A stretch of 64,000 nt of DNA from Undaria pinnatifida (taxonomy: Eukaryota; Sar; Phaeophyceae; Laminariales; Alariaceae): contig JABAKD010000025.1 in NCBI GenBank assembly GCA_012845835.1, positions 31,316,314-31,380,313 on the forward strand, given 5' to 3'. A model generated the notes under the pieces. It was not told where the DNA came from, made no database searches, and was given only the letters and a program-made list of their open reading frames with translations. Below are positions 39,854-52,049 of this stretch, in pieces. Position numbers and translations under genes: made by a program. Numbering within the stretch: position 1 is the first letter of the stretch; each line of letters opens with the position of its first letter.

Positions 39854-40584
39854 CAGTGTCCGCGCCGATGCCGCATAGATGGAATTCTGATATTACGTCA
39901 GGAATAAATGCAACCATGCAATGTAAATCGCCACAAACTCGAGCAAACAACCCTATTCAAGCAAAACACACCATCAATTAACTACTTCCAAGGAGTGCAT
40001 GACAAATTGAGCAAGAGACAAGAAATAAATTGTGTTTAGTGAAATGGTTGAAGAAGCACAGTAACGTGTATCTCTGCCCTTTTTCAGTGCAAGGAAATCA
40101 AGGGTGGATTCTTCTGGTACATATTAAAAATATAGCCTGAAGAAAGTCGTTAGGCGGTTGAGTTGTTAGTACCGTTTAAAGTGATAGCTTGCAAAACATT
40201 TCGTGTTATCTTATAATAGGTTTTGGAGGAGATGAAAAACTTTGGGGAAAAAGTTTGGAGGAATTGATACCAGGGTATCGTTGGTACGCATTCCAAAGCA
40301 CGACGTGTGCATGACGGCTAAACCACATTATCCACGACGGTCATCGGCAAAGCACAGCGTTCACTGTGGCCGTGCTTCACAAGTCACGACATCCTGCCCT
40401 GGGTCGCTCTTCTATTCCGTTTTTTTTTCTCACACTTCTACTTCCAGCTTGTGGCCAAGCAGTGGTCACAACCTGTGTCGTGCCGCCTCTTCCCCCCCCG
40501 GTTCTTGCCTTCAATTGTAATGGCGCATAGGGCTGCAATCCCACGGTATGGGGTGCAGTTGTATGATTGCGCCAAAAAGTCCCT

Positions 40585-40757
40585 GGACGACTGAGCGAAC
40601 TCCTCATGTGAGGAGCTGCCGGTTGATGAGGTAATTTCACGAGCACAATTTGTTTTAGGACTAAGGCAAAAATGCTTGGTCGGATTGTTCTAACGAATGC
40701 CTTCGATATCATTTTTCGAGTGATATATTGAGTTCCTCATTCGAGGAGCTCAGGGAC
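40585..40757. repeat. Two related CTCCTCAT..GAGGAGCT palindromes
   Basis: GAACTCCTCATGTGAGGAGCT (about 40599) and GAGTTCCTCATTCGAGGAGCTC (about 40730) share arms of eight to ten complementary bases around a short centre, about 130 bases apart. They could form hairpins or be end remnants of a small inverted-repeat element. Confidence 0.6.
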
Positions 40758-42506
40758 GGATCGATCATGGACCGATTCTACGGTAGCCCCCGCCAAAACC
40801 AGCGATATTCTTCAACAAGCGTTTCGTGGCTGCTCGACACGAGGACGTATGCTATAAAAAAAAGTCCTCCATATATTTCTTTGTTTTGCGGAGGGAGGAC
40901 GTCGGGGCGGCAAGAAGGGGCACCGCACCGTATTGCTGGAGATACGGCCGGGAGCTGGTTTCAAAACCGGCGATTTCGTTGAAGAATAGTTGGGGGGGCT
41001 ACCATAGAACCACTCCATGCTGTAACCCTACCATACCGTGGGATTGCTCTATCGATGTTGAAGGCTCACGCTGTCGAGACTTGCGCTTCCGCACCATATT
41101 TTCGGGTGAGGATGAGGATTTCCTGGTGTTTTCGATCATTACCGTAAGCTCGGCCACCACCGCCCCGCTCTGTTTAGCCTGCCCATAGTACAGTTCAGGA
41201 GCAAATGTGTTTCCATTGGAGATTTTGTCTGAAATCCATGAATTCAGGATTGTGAAAAGTCTTAACGTAATTGAATACGGCATTTACTTGTTGGTGACAG
41301 AGTATGGTTTCAGGGCGTGGAAAGAAAAACACGCACGTACGAAGAAAGCCGGGGGTCCTTCGTGAATCGTATTATTATCACCAAAACGACACCATCACCG
41401 ACCATTGTGAATTCCTGACACCAACCGCAAATGTATCATGTTTCATAGCCAACTACAATGGAACCGTTTCATGGCACTTGGACGAGAATCGCGCACAGAG
41501 GGAAGAATAGAATCATGCAGCATGAGGAGCCGATGGTCGAGGGGTACACGAGCTCGTGAGAGTCTAGATCCGGGACAGAAGCGTCGGCAACTTTGTAACG
41601 GCTTTGATTTTGTTCCACGCCCCAGGCTACGTTCGGGAGGTCCCTGGGCCACTTCTGCCTGGTCTGCCTGGTCTGCCTAGTCTGTCCATAACGACATAGT
41701 GGCCTCCATAACCTCCTAGGGTGCCCAAACGAAAATAGTAAATAATGGCAATTAAATAGCTAATATTATTAAAGTTAACAAAGACGATAGGAGTGCTCAG
41801 TATATGTTTCATAAGGCGATAAAAAAACGGGCGGAGCAATGCGAGGACTGTTCCAGTACGAGAGGATATATCTTCCACCTACAGTTGGCCAAGCGGACAC
41901 AGTTACACGTTTCTGCGATAAATGACCAAATGCCTTGCGCTGCGGGGCCATAAACCCACCAACACGTCGTCTGCTATACACAGATAAACCTTGACCTCAC
42001 GCACACGTCCTTTGGCGGATGTAGTAACAAAAGAACCGAGGAAGATCAAATACGCGCCAGTAGGCGCAGCCACTATGCTCGCGGGATCTGCCGCGACACA
42101 GGCGTGCGTTCAATTTCTCAATCCCACTCAATTTGACAAGTAGTAAGAAATTTTTCATTTAGTCTAGACAGTAGTCTATAGACTATATATGTATATAAGT
42201 TCTGAAAGCTTTTACTTAATCGCCTGAAAACTTCCATTTATGTTGCACTGTCGATGTTCTCGCCTTGTTTCTTCATCTCGACTACTATAACAGGAGAAAA
42301 ACCAAACATTTCCCTCCCACACACTCATTATACACACAAGTATTGAATGATCTTATGTACACTAACCGCTTCGTGCAGAAAGGTTGTTTTCAACAGCCCG
42401 ACAAGCAGCGAGAATCCCGTCATTTTTTCACATTTTCTTCAGCTCGCCGATCGTCCGAACAATTTTAGACGCGCGATCACATATAATGACACCATGCCGC
42501 TGTGTC

Positions 42507-42975
42507 CCCCCCCCCCCCGCCTCGAACGCCCCTTTCTTCCCCATCACCCGCACCTTCGCCTAGACCTAGCACCACACGTATAACAAACCCCTCACCTAAA
42601 GCCCTTTCCCCCCCCCCCCCCGCCCCCCGCCCCCGCCCCCACCCCCCACCCTCCCCCCCCAACCCATCCCAACCCCACCCCCTCGAACACTCCACCCTCT
42701 CTTTACTCACTGATTGTACGACTTATCCCAGAATATACACGATAAACTGATGTATTATTTCCAAAAATGTCACATTTATCCCCTCGAAATAATGTATAGT
42801 TTCCAGGCACATATCGAGCTGCCCCCCCCCCCCCCCCCCCGCCCCCAATAATATACTGGTGCCAAAACCGTCAGATTTATCCCCTCGAAAGGATTTATAG
42901 CTTACATGCACAAATTGCCCCTTTCCCCCCCCCCCCCCGCCCCCCCTCCAAACCCGCTCGCTTTTGATCAAAACC
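42507..42975. repeat. Poly-C tracts with a repeated intervening unit
   Basis: Several runs of 10-18 C lie between related units that read roughly CAGATTTATCCCCTCGAAA then TATAG and GCACA (about 42760-42835 and 42855-42935, and again in the duplicated segment from 42990). So the region is a degenerate tandem array with poly-C spacers. Open frames here encode only poly-Pro or poly-Gly and are artefacts. Confidence 0.8.
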
Positions 42976-42989
42976 AGCCCCCCCCTTTG

Positions 42990-43239
42990 CCTTCACAGCT
43001 GTCAGATTTTGTCCCCCTCAGAAAAGGGTTTTATAGTTTCCGCGCACAGACTGACTAAAATGATCCTGTTGACCCTGATAGCTACACTGTAGCTGTAAGG
43101 GGAGTCGCCGACCTATATCCTTAATGAGGACACACAACTCGTAATGCGCGCGATCGGAGTATCACACACAGCTTGCAAAGATGAGTTTCGACGAAATCTT
43201 CGATCTCACAGCTGGAGTGTATTTTAATTTTTATAATAA
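42990..43239. repeat. 250-bp segment, first copy of a direct duplication
   Basis: Starts CCTTCACAGCTGTCAG and is repeated almost unchanged at 43448-43696, with substitutions such as CTATATCC versus CTAATTTC. The intervening 208 bp are unrelated. It could be a tandem duplication or the two ends of a tiny element; no target-site duplication is evident. Confidence 0.85.
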
Positions 43240-43447
43240 TGACACAGAGCTGCACTGATTGCGCATGGCGCCCTAAACTCTCTTCATCGCATTTTTTTTA
43301 GGCATCTACCAGTTCCGCATGTTGACCCCTCGTCCACTCGCCGTCAAGTTGTGCGCATACAAAAGCTTTGGTATAGAGAGGAAAACACCCTCGATATAAT
43401 ATCGGTTATTCGACTTACAAGATTCACTTGATAATATGATACATTTC

Positions 43448-43696
43448 CCTTCACAGCTGTCAGATTTTGTCCCCCTCAGAAACGGGTTTTATAGTTTCCG
43501 CGCACAGACTGACTAAAATCATCCTGTTGACACTGATAGCTACACTGTAGTTGTAAGGGGAGTCGCCGACCTAATTTCTTAATAAAGACACACAACTCGT
43601 AATGCGCGCGATCGGAGTATCACACACAGCTTGCGAAGATGAGTTTCGACGAAATCTTCGATCTCACAGCTGGAGTGTATTTCATTTTTTATAATA
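43448..43696. repeat. 250-bp segment, second copy of a direct duplication
   Basis: Near-identical to 42990-43239 at a period of about 458 bp. Both copies contain GACTGACTAAAAT and a GATGAGTTTCGACGAAATC string, and end at CTGGAGTGTATTT followed by T-rich sequence. Confidence 0.85.
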
Positions 43697-46600
43697 TCGA
43701 TGCTTCGAGTGATTGACTCCCTTTCTTGGTGTGAAACGAGGTATGATATTACCAGGCATGTATATACTAACAAACTGTTTAACTGTTTGCGCAACACAAC
43801 TGCCACCATTGAGTCCAATCCCAGATCTGTTGGGTTTGGCGTCTTCTCCAGCTTGTTTCGTTTCCGTCACGGATATTGCACATATATCCAGCAGAGGCGG
43901 TATAGCTTAGGTTCTTCGCTCCCCCCAATACCTGTAAGCCTATCTATGGTCTGGAGCTATTTAGAGGTGAGTGAGCTTTTTCTTTCTTCGACATAAAAAA
44001 ATATTTTCGAATTTCCCTATACCTGCATGTTTGCTGTGTGTACGTTTGACCATGGTGACCAAAAGGAGCTCACTACCGAACGACCAAACACTTCAACGCC
44101 TCGTCTGCTCTGGCGGTAGAGAAGCAAACATGCCACTAACCAACGCACCCCTCCCCTCATGTTGTTGTTTTTGTTGCTAGTTTATAATTTTGTTGTTTTC
44201 ACACTATATCGCACAATCAAGTCGGCGGTCACATATGTTGTGTTGTTGTTGTTGTTCTCACATTAACCCGTATAGACTAAGCAAGTCCGTGGTCACAGGA
44301 CAGGCTCCAGTCACCCTGGAGCTGAGGAATGCCCCAGGAAAAAACACAAACAAACCAAAGGTGGTACATCCATATATCACAGCTGACGGAATTCATGCCT
44401 CCACCAGAAACACATTAAAGTGAAATCGGTAGTCAGGCTACAATATGCCAGGTCCATACCGATGAATACGTCTCACCACCTGCTTCTGGAAAAACCGACT
44501 ACACCGCTTGCCACCATTACGATGCATTATCTCTGTGTCGTGGCTTGTGACCACGGAGCTGATCTTTCTAGGGTGAAGAATCAGTACGGACACTGGGTGT
44601 GCTGGATGTCGACGAGTAGAAGAACGGTTTAATGTGAAGAACACACACACACACACACACCCGAGAAAACTACCACGTGGATATTTCACGTAGTACATAT
44701 CACTACGCATACGCACGACAGACTCAAGTCAATTAGATACAATTTATCACAGAAAAGTAAAGAAGGTAAATAAAGGAAAGAAAAAAATCAAGAAAAACAT
44801 ATTAATAACAAAGATAGTAACAACAGGCAATATTTTTAAAAATTGGGCCACTTCAGCAGTAGAATTAATAGTAGCTGTAAGGTATTTTAGAGTGTCGGTT
44901 CAATCGCAGGTTGGCCCTCAGAAAAGGCGTAAAATAATTGCTCATGTCAATGTCGGCTGGTGCGCTCTTGTGGAGGTGATCTCTAGAACCAGCAGTTTCT
45001 TGCCGTAAATTCCAATATAAACGCTTCTTGATCTGGAAACCTTCAACCAATTATGTAAAAATATTCTGAATACGTCTGCTGTAAGTTTAGCGTTTAGCAC
45101 CAACATGCACGTCGTATATCAAGAGAGGTTGGTAATAACGTTCTGAACTGGAAACCAACGTAATTGTATTTTTGAACATGTTTTGTTTTCATAGCTTGTT
45201 TGTGCCTAACCAGCGAAATGCTTAGACTATGGTCTATAAGCTGGAGTCGGGTCCATGTTATATAAAAATATTTTCAGGACGTCAGCTGTGAGTTCGACGA
45301 ATTCCGGCTCAAGACACATCTTTACAAGCTGCGTTGTCGGTACTTGTAATAGACTGTACTATGCCGGTGAGTTTTTTTATTGGGAGGGGTCATACTAAAA
45401 CTTGAGAAAATTTTTAGTATAGTTTTGTTGTTCTCCACTATAATGGTTAGTGTTGGTAACAATAGACTACCATTATTACTTCAGGTGGGGAATCATGAGC
45501 TAGATCTGACCTCAAATCTATCGAAATAAATATATTACTTTAGTTTCTACTATACTGCTCTATCGTATGTATAGTGGGTGGTACATTTTGTTATTTCTCT
45601 GAATTAATATAAGGAGGAGTACGAATAAAAATTTGACGGTGTAGATTCGACTAGTTCGGTTCTTGTTCCCGCTCCATTATCGAATGAAACGCTGCGGCTG
45701 TGTGAGGCGTTTCTGACGCAGATTGCAAACTTTGGGGCGTACCTGTTGCATGTTGTTGTGTCACACCATCTACCAACAACTACAGCAGTATACTGGTGTA
45801 CGCCGTAATATTGGAATGCCTCCTTGCATGATACCATACCCTCTCCTCCCGTTGGTTATGCCATTCCATGCGCAAACAGCTATATGTTGATATTATTTGT
45901 TATGGAGGTAGGATCCCCGACAAACTGGAAATTAGTGAGGTGCCACATGCAACTCGCCACATGTTTCCTCGGTCTTGCTTGGCCTGTGGCGTGAGTAATC
46001 AGGACGGACACTGCAGATTGTTTGGGCGTTTCGTGCAAAGAACACACACCACAGCACTAATGTAAAAAATATGTGCAATACTACGGTAGGTATAACATTT
46101 ATATTTCTTCGGAACCGTTTAGTGTCCAGTGATTCTTGTAATACTTTACCGTATTCGATTCTACAGATTCTAGGTGGAGTTACGATACGGCTGTAACACG
46201 TTCGAACGGAACGCATATTTACGAACAATCGATGCAACTAGTCAAAAATAGGACAATTCGATGATGAGTGTTGGAAAAACGAAACTGATGAAACTTTGTT
46301 TAAGCTTTTAGGAATACTTGAACAACTTTAACAATTATTTGTGGTCGCCTGACAGCCAGCAGCAAAATCGTCAACGACATAACTCTCCAGAGTTCCATAG
46401 TATAAACCAGGTATAATACTAAAAATAGTAATTTCTTCGTCAGTTGAGATTTAGGCTCTGTACAGCAGTATCGCCTCGCCGCCACCCGCTCGCCCACCCC
46501 CACCGTCGATCCCTCAAGGCAGCACTTTCAACGAGCCCTTCGTTCGGCTACACAAGGTACGACTTCGACTGTAGTTGTAGGCAAGCCATCATAGACGAAC

Positions 46601-47359
46601 ATTCGCCTGTGCCGGATGCACGCCGTTGATGCTATTTATAGCGGGCACATACTAAGAGCATACCTGGTATATTTTACGAGCGTGCACCTTTCTTCTTCTG
46701 CTTCTGCTGTGCATCGGTGTTGTAGTAGTATGACATGCGGTGTGCGTTACATGCGAAACCGTCCTCTCACGGAAACTTTGAAGGAGATCGGTCAATCAAA
46801 GGGTGTGCTTGGCGAAACAAAATATCCCATCATGTTCTTGTTTCCTTAAATATGGTGCAACAAAATATGCCATATGTATGCCAGTGCGCGCTTGATTGAG
46901 TATGGTGCGGAGAAATAACACATACTACCTGCCAATGCAGCCTAGCCTTGAGGAATGCGCAGTATGATAATGTCGCATACAATTTGTAATATCGTTGTTG
47001 TTGCCTGGAGTATGGTGAGAATTTCGGCAATTGTATAGATTAGACTACGATCGTGTGATGATAGATGAATAGTATTTGCTAGTGTGTTGTTAGTACTGCT
47101 GTTGCCCTGAGCGTGGTACGGACGTGAATGTCGTCTGAGTAAATGCTGGGAATAACGACTAACGGTAGTGCACCATAACATACATGCAAACAACGCATAC
47201 GAACAAATACATTTGGATATATGAGCTGAATCACCATGCCGTCAGTTCCATCTTGAGTGCTCTATTCCACATATTTGAATTGTCAACTTCTTCGAACAAC
47301 ACCAGTGAATGGTATGTAAATATATTTTACTTTTCAACTTCAATGTTTATCTCCCCAAC
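43697..47359. other. Stretch without a recognisable gene
   Basis: Holds a (CA)n microsatellite at about 44640-44660, GTT-rich tracts near 44160 and 44240, and a diverged direct repeat at about 45048-45105 and 45255-45310 (AAAAATATT..CTG..ACGTC then GCTGT). Short open frames are not recognised on either strand. Confidence 0.45.
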
Positions 47360-48901
47360 CAAGGGCGTCCGGAAAAAAAATCCTGGACCCTCACTCACAT
47401 TTTTACATTTTAGGCCGATTGGAGGGGGGGTAGCGGGGGGGATTGGGTGTCTCCAAACTAAATCCTATACAATGAGCACTCAATGACTGGAACAAGTCCA
47501 TGGCTGTGTTATCCAGGCATAGGGTCAGGTGAATACTCAGTGGCAGAGCACAGAGCAAGCAGAAGAAGCGACATGTAGGGCCTAGCCAAAAACAGCAGCA
47601 AGCTCTGTGTATGTAGGTGAACTTGGGTGAACCGAACGGTTTCTCAGAAGGCCAGCAGTTTCTTGAAAGTATTGTTGTCACCGCTCGAGAAGAAAGCCGT
47701 GAGAGGCCTCTTCAACACTGATCTAAAGCGAAAGAAGCGTCGGAGCAAGGAGGTGGCAACCACGTCAACAGGAAAGAGTGGCCGCGCAGGTCCCGCACAA
47801 TCCCCCGACAGCTCAGGCGATTCCTCCATGGAAGAGGAGGAGGAGAAAGAAGAGGAGGAGGGGGGGGACGACGACGACGACGCGGAGGAGGAGGAGGACA
47901 GGGAGGACGAGGTAGAGGAGGAAGACGACGAGGATGGCGAGGAGGACGAGCACGAGGAAGAGGAGGAAGAAGAAGCGGGCGGGGATGAGGGAGGGGCGGG
48001 CGGTGGCTCATCATCTGGCAACTTCACGGCTAGAAGTAGCAGAGGTCGGCCGCTAAGTAAGACGCGGCGAGGTGGGAGGAGACCTAACTCAACAAGTAGC
48101 AGAGGTCGGCGGCGTAGTAGTAAGAAGCGGCTCCGCTCGGGTAGGTGTGCGGCTAGGGCAGGCGGTAGCCACGAACCATGTTCTGTTAGTTTCTGACAGC
48201 AGCGACCACTACACTACTGTGTGTCCTGCAACGGCCACACAACAACCTGCTTGTCAAGGCAGCTCTAGGATCTGCGCAAACATTCATTGTCATGGACTCC
48301 AACGTGTGCTCTGCCCTCACTTCTTCAGAGGGAGGGGGGAGGGAGTTGGATTCGGGAGGGCCAAGAACGGTTCGAAACAAGAAGGTAGTAGTATCATTAC
48401 ATGTAACACAATGTAGCAAGTTCATATCAGTGCCAATGCCAACGTGCCAATAGTTCGCACATATAATATATCGCATCAACTCCCACACCTAACCCAAGCG
48501 CACCTCCAGCACTGCCAACAGTGCCCAACCGCTTGTTTCTTTGTGAAGCACGGAGAACAGACCACTCATGATAATAAAATATATATGGGGCTCGTTTAGG
48601 CTCGCTCACGCGCATTGTTTTCCAGCACACCTCCAACAATGCGGCATCCAACCCAATCCAAACGTATGTTTGTGGAGCACACAAAGCAGCCCACGGAGGA
48701 TATATGGCTCGTTTGGGCTCGTGCGCACTGTTTCCACAACATCTTGCTGATCAAATGACGACCTAAGACCCTGCAAGCCTGGGAAATACATGTCTAGTTT
48801 GAGGAATAAAAAAAATGAAAATAATAGGGACTTTTTGGGGGGGGGTAGGGGGGGGGGGTGGGTAGGGTGAGGGACTACGATTTTTTTTCCTGACGCCCTT
48901 G
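47360..48901. mobile_element. 1.54-kb DNA-transposon-like element with terminal inverted repeats
   Basis: The left end reads CAAGGGCGTCCGGAAAAAAA; the reverse complement of the right end reads CAAGGGCGTCAGGAAAAAAA. Similarity continues for about 40 bases with only a few mismatches (to CCCTCAC). CCCCAAC directly abuts both ends (47353-47359 and 48902-48908), a 7-bp target duplication, or 8 bp (CCCCAACC) if one end base is assigned differently. The CAAGG terminus and 7-8 bp duplication suggest a hAT-like element, which is inference because no transposase is present. G-rich tracts lie just inside both ends, and an acidic ORF lies in the middle. It is probably non-autonomous. Confidence 0.8.
47621..48196 (+). 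CDS. Unrecognised acidic/basic low-complexity ORF inside the TIR element
   Basis: Open for about 190 codons. It consists of a Lys/Arg-rich start (LKRKKRRSKE), a long Glu/Asp tract of about 55 residues broken by Gly, then a Ser/Arg-rich basic tail (SSRGRRRSSKKRLRSG). Alternating acidic and basic blocks are common in nucleolar or chromatin proteins, but no domain is seen. The frame has no early ATG; the first in-frame ATG is at 47828, just before the acidic tract. A CAG acceptor at 47646-47648 suggests it might be an exon, perhaps captured by the element. The GA-rich DNA could also leave the frame open by chance. Confidence 0.35.
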   Translation, partial: TWVNRTVSQKASSFLKVLLSPLEKKAVRGLFNTDLKRKKRRSKEVATTSTGKSGRAGPAQSPDSSGDSSMEEEEEKEEEEGGDDDDDAEEEEDREDEVEEEDDEDGEEDEHEEEEEEEAGGDEGGAGGGSSSGNFTARSSRGRPLSKTRRGGRRPNSTSSRGRRRSSKKRLRSGRCAARAGGSHEPCSVSF

Positions 48902-49810
48902 CCCCAACCTCACCCTTGGGTTTTTTCTGGTGACTATCTATTAACAGCATCTGCCCTATATATTAGTAGGTGGTGCTTAACTCGCGCAGCAATGCTTCTC
49001 CATCGTTGTGCACCGTGTGGTGCTCTTCAGACATCATTATTTTCTGTTTATTCCAACATACCATTCAATGTTTACGTGTTTTCTTTCATCAGCTTGTATA
49101 CGACACACTTGTTCTTGTCGTGCGTTTTTCGTAACCGATAAGCTGGAGGAGGTATTTTGCGAACTTGCATTACCAAATACTCTTCTACAAACTAGAGATG
49201 ACCGCCCGACCGTGTTTTCCGCGTATTGCAATAGCCTTCGCCCGCACAACGTGGTTCGCCTGCAGCGTAACAATTATTTCCACATGGCAGACTGATTGTT
49301 GGTGGGACGACCATGCCATTGCGCAGAAAAACGGACTTCAGCAGCAACAACAGAGAAGTAATAAGTATCATTGTCAGTAGGGACTGTTGGTAAGTAGGTG
49401 TACTGGTGTGCATGTTTGTTGTCAGTTGCCTTCGTATTAGGTCGGTTGTTTCTACCTATCGTCAGTAGAAAACGCGATTGTCTGCACCCCAGAGGGATAA
49501 AATTCTGTATAGAGGTCACGTCACATGCGATGCAACCCGAGAATTTGATGGACAATGGTCCAGGCAAACTAATGGAGGAACGCAAAAGAAATGTCGGCGA
49601 ATGTCCACGTTCACTCTTTGTTCATATGCCGCGTAGGTTGGGGAAGGGTCTGGTGAATGACTACTATGTATACCAGAAGAAAAAAAGCTTCTCCTTCCTG
49701 CTTCCAACTTTGCAGTTATCCAGCTTGACACAATTACAAGCGTGCTATGGAGGCACCCACCGCTGTTCTTGACTCCCCTTTGTACAATATTTTGCGTGAT
49801 GCATCTGCAG
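48902..49810. other. Stretch between the TIR element and pseudogene copy 3
   Basis: No linker or N-terminal exons of the metalloprotease family are visible here, so copy 3 appears to lack its 5' half. Open frames at 49274-49772 are unrecognised. Confidence 0.4.
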
Positions 49811-51017
49811 GTGCGTGCAGCCTCAACCCCTGCCAGAATCGAGGTTCGTGATCCATTGACACTTCCGGCGGACACAGCTGCCCTTGCTTATCCAACTACG
49901 GACGGATGACCTGCCAAACCGATACGTCATATGAGCACCACCGGTGTTTAACATCCGATTGAGACAGTGTTGTTACCTTGATAGTGACAACATTGGGAAG
50001 TTTGTTATGTGTGTTTGCACGCGGTGTGTTGGTTGCTCAATCATTACGATTGCCAACGTGAAGCCATGTTGAGCGTGTTATATGTGGTGATGAATGCTTT
50101 TTTACTTTCGCCTAGTTTTTGCGCGTGCCTGACATCCTTCGCCTCACTGTTCTTCTCCCAGCCCTGGACCCGGTATACATCGAGATTGACTTCATCGAGG
50201 CTTGGACAGGCTGTTTCGAATCCGCTCCTCACAGGTAAAACTCGTGACGATGCCCTGCACACCGTACACCCTACGGTGAACGTTTATTAAGATTGTGTAT
50301 CCTCTGACACCTCGGCGTAAGGAATGGATGTCGCGCCTGTGGCATAACGAACACATCTGTGGAGGTTACAGCCGTACAATAATGTCAACCCCTGCGTTTC
50401 TCGGTCGTATTTCGCGTAGTTCTGACTACGCGCGCTAGAACGGCTGGAACAACTACCCAAGAAAGTATGGGTGCTTACATGCGAGTACAGGACGAATTGT
50501 TAGCGCTTGGTGCTTTGTTGGTGCTCTTAGTACCCCTGATATTTGGTTTAAGTCTGATATCCTTATGTGTAATCTCCATTGCCTAGGGTGATATGGAGTT
50601 GTTAAACTGTAAACCTACAGCAGCTACGTGCTGTCGAGTGTGGCACGTACACCTCAACTATGTACTACATAATGCCCTTAACTCTCGTGTATTGTTACGT
50701 GGTCTACAATCAGTCATCAACACCGTCAGTTTAAACTACTTATTACGTTGCCAATCTTCATGTGTAATATTTGTATTGACGTTGTACATGTAGTCAACAC
50801 TAGTATTCATGTGATTGTCGTAATATTATTTTCACATTTTGCAGCGAGGACAAACAAATAATGCCCAAAACCGTTCAGGAAATGATCTTGTCGTCCTTCT
50901 CATACCATCTGCAGCGCTTATGTCATTCCTACGTTTCAATGCAGGTTTGATGTTGTCTAATCGTGGTGATAGGCGTATAGTGGTACAGCACGTATTATTG
51001 GTGATGACTAACGTAAA

Positions 51018-51307
51018 GGGTAGTTTTGTCCGTAGACGAAGTAACGGCCTCCGCAAACGAAGTAACGGACAAAGCAGGGTTTATTGGAGACATACCGAGG
51101 CATGTCTGTATCGGGAACTGGGATAGAGCAAGTTTGGTTTTGGGGATGGAAGGGCCTGCACGCAGTCCTTTCGAGAAAGGCATCGCGTGTAGGTCAGCAT
51201 CCCCACGTCGGGCACGAGCAAGCACGAGGTCCTGTGACGAGCACGGGCAGACGTGAGGTAGTCGCTGGTTTGGCCATCCAAGCCAGGTATTTGTGCCTTC
51301 TTTTCTG
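51018..51307 (+). repeat. Split direct repeat A1 (left end of retroelement)
   Basis: 290 bp, same length and apparently the same sequence as A2 at 59622-59911. It begins GGGTAGTTTTGTCCG immediately after host TAAA. An inverted repeat TTTGTCCGT / ACGGACAAA (51025-51033 and 51065-51073) and two ACGAAGTAACGG direct repeats lie near the end and may be recombinase binding sites. Confidence 0.93.
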
Positions 51308-52049
51308 TGCCTTCTGTTCTGCTCCGGCCCCTTCGCTGGACAACGAGCTGAACGTGGGGAGCGAGCTGACGCGACACGAACAGGAGAGACCCGCTGCAAG
51401 GACTGGAACCAGCGAGTCCCAGAAACAACACGGTATGTGTGGATGCGTAGGGATTGCCGACTGACGATAGGGTGTTATCTAACGATAGGCGAAGAGACGC
51501 TGAGTGGGAGCGGCGCCCGCGCCCCAGTAACGGGAGGCGGGCCGTTGATGAGAGAGAGGGAAAAAGAAAAAGGAAAAAAAGAAAAAGACCTGTACGTGGT
51601 ATTGCCCACGTACGCACGAGAACACGAGTATAGACGTGGTAGTATCGACGAGAGGCAGAGAGATGCAGGCAACCGCGTACGGATATCTGTCGCGAGGTAA
51701 ACACGCGCACAACGAAAACACGTAATGACGTTATACATTCCTGAAGGTAGCAGGAAGGGCCAGTTGGGGAGACAACGAGCTCGCCGGCAGTGTACGATGG
51801 AGACATATTGGTTTATGCACATTACACGAGTACATCTAACACCACCCAGCTGAGGCTGGGGAGGCCCCAGGACGCCGGTACAGCCAGTTTTATTAGAAAT
51901 ACGGCCGCTGTGAGTGCGTGTGTGTGAGTACGACCCAATGAAAGGGTGGTTTGTTAACCGTGGCGTTCCTTTGCCTTGCCGCGTGTGGTCGCGGATGTAT
52001 ATGGAAACGAGACAGAGAAATGCATACATACGAGTACGTACGTTCGTAC

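Larger units (their letters stand above)
34661..42480. other. AT-rich to mixed stretch without a recognisable gene
   Basis: Short open frames only. TAGACTA/TAGTCTA strings recur many times (near 34752, 35209, 35337, 35395, 35535, 35596, 42163-42183). A CACACTCTA tract sits at 35870-35940 and a TATCACA-type tract at 37190-37285. Between about 37440 and 39360 several stretches read like decayed coding sequence on the plus strand (for example VYVSGPVEDWDMYPPW near 38695), interrupted by stops, but I cannot assign a family. Confidence 0.4.

Noticed and set aside
42477-42971. Pro-rich and Gly-rich frames around poly-C tracts
   Set aside because: They are produced by homopolymer runs and have no other features of a gene.
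44640-44660. (CA)n tract as a functional element
   Set aside because: An ordinary short microsatellite with nothing else around it.
49274-49772. Possible 5' exons of copy 3
   Set aside because: I looked for signal peptide or Pro/Thr linker exons like those of copy 2 and found none with matching splice phases.
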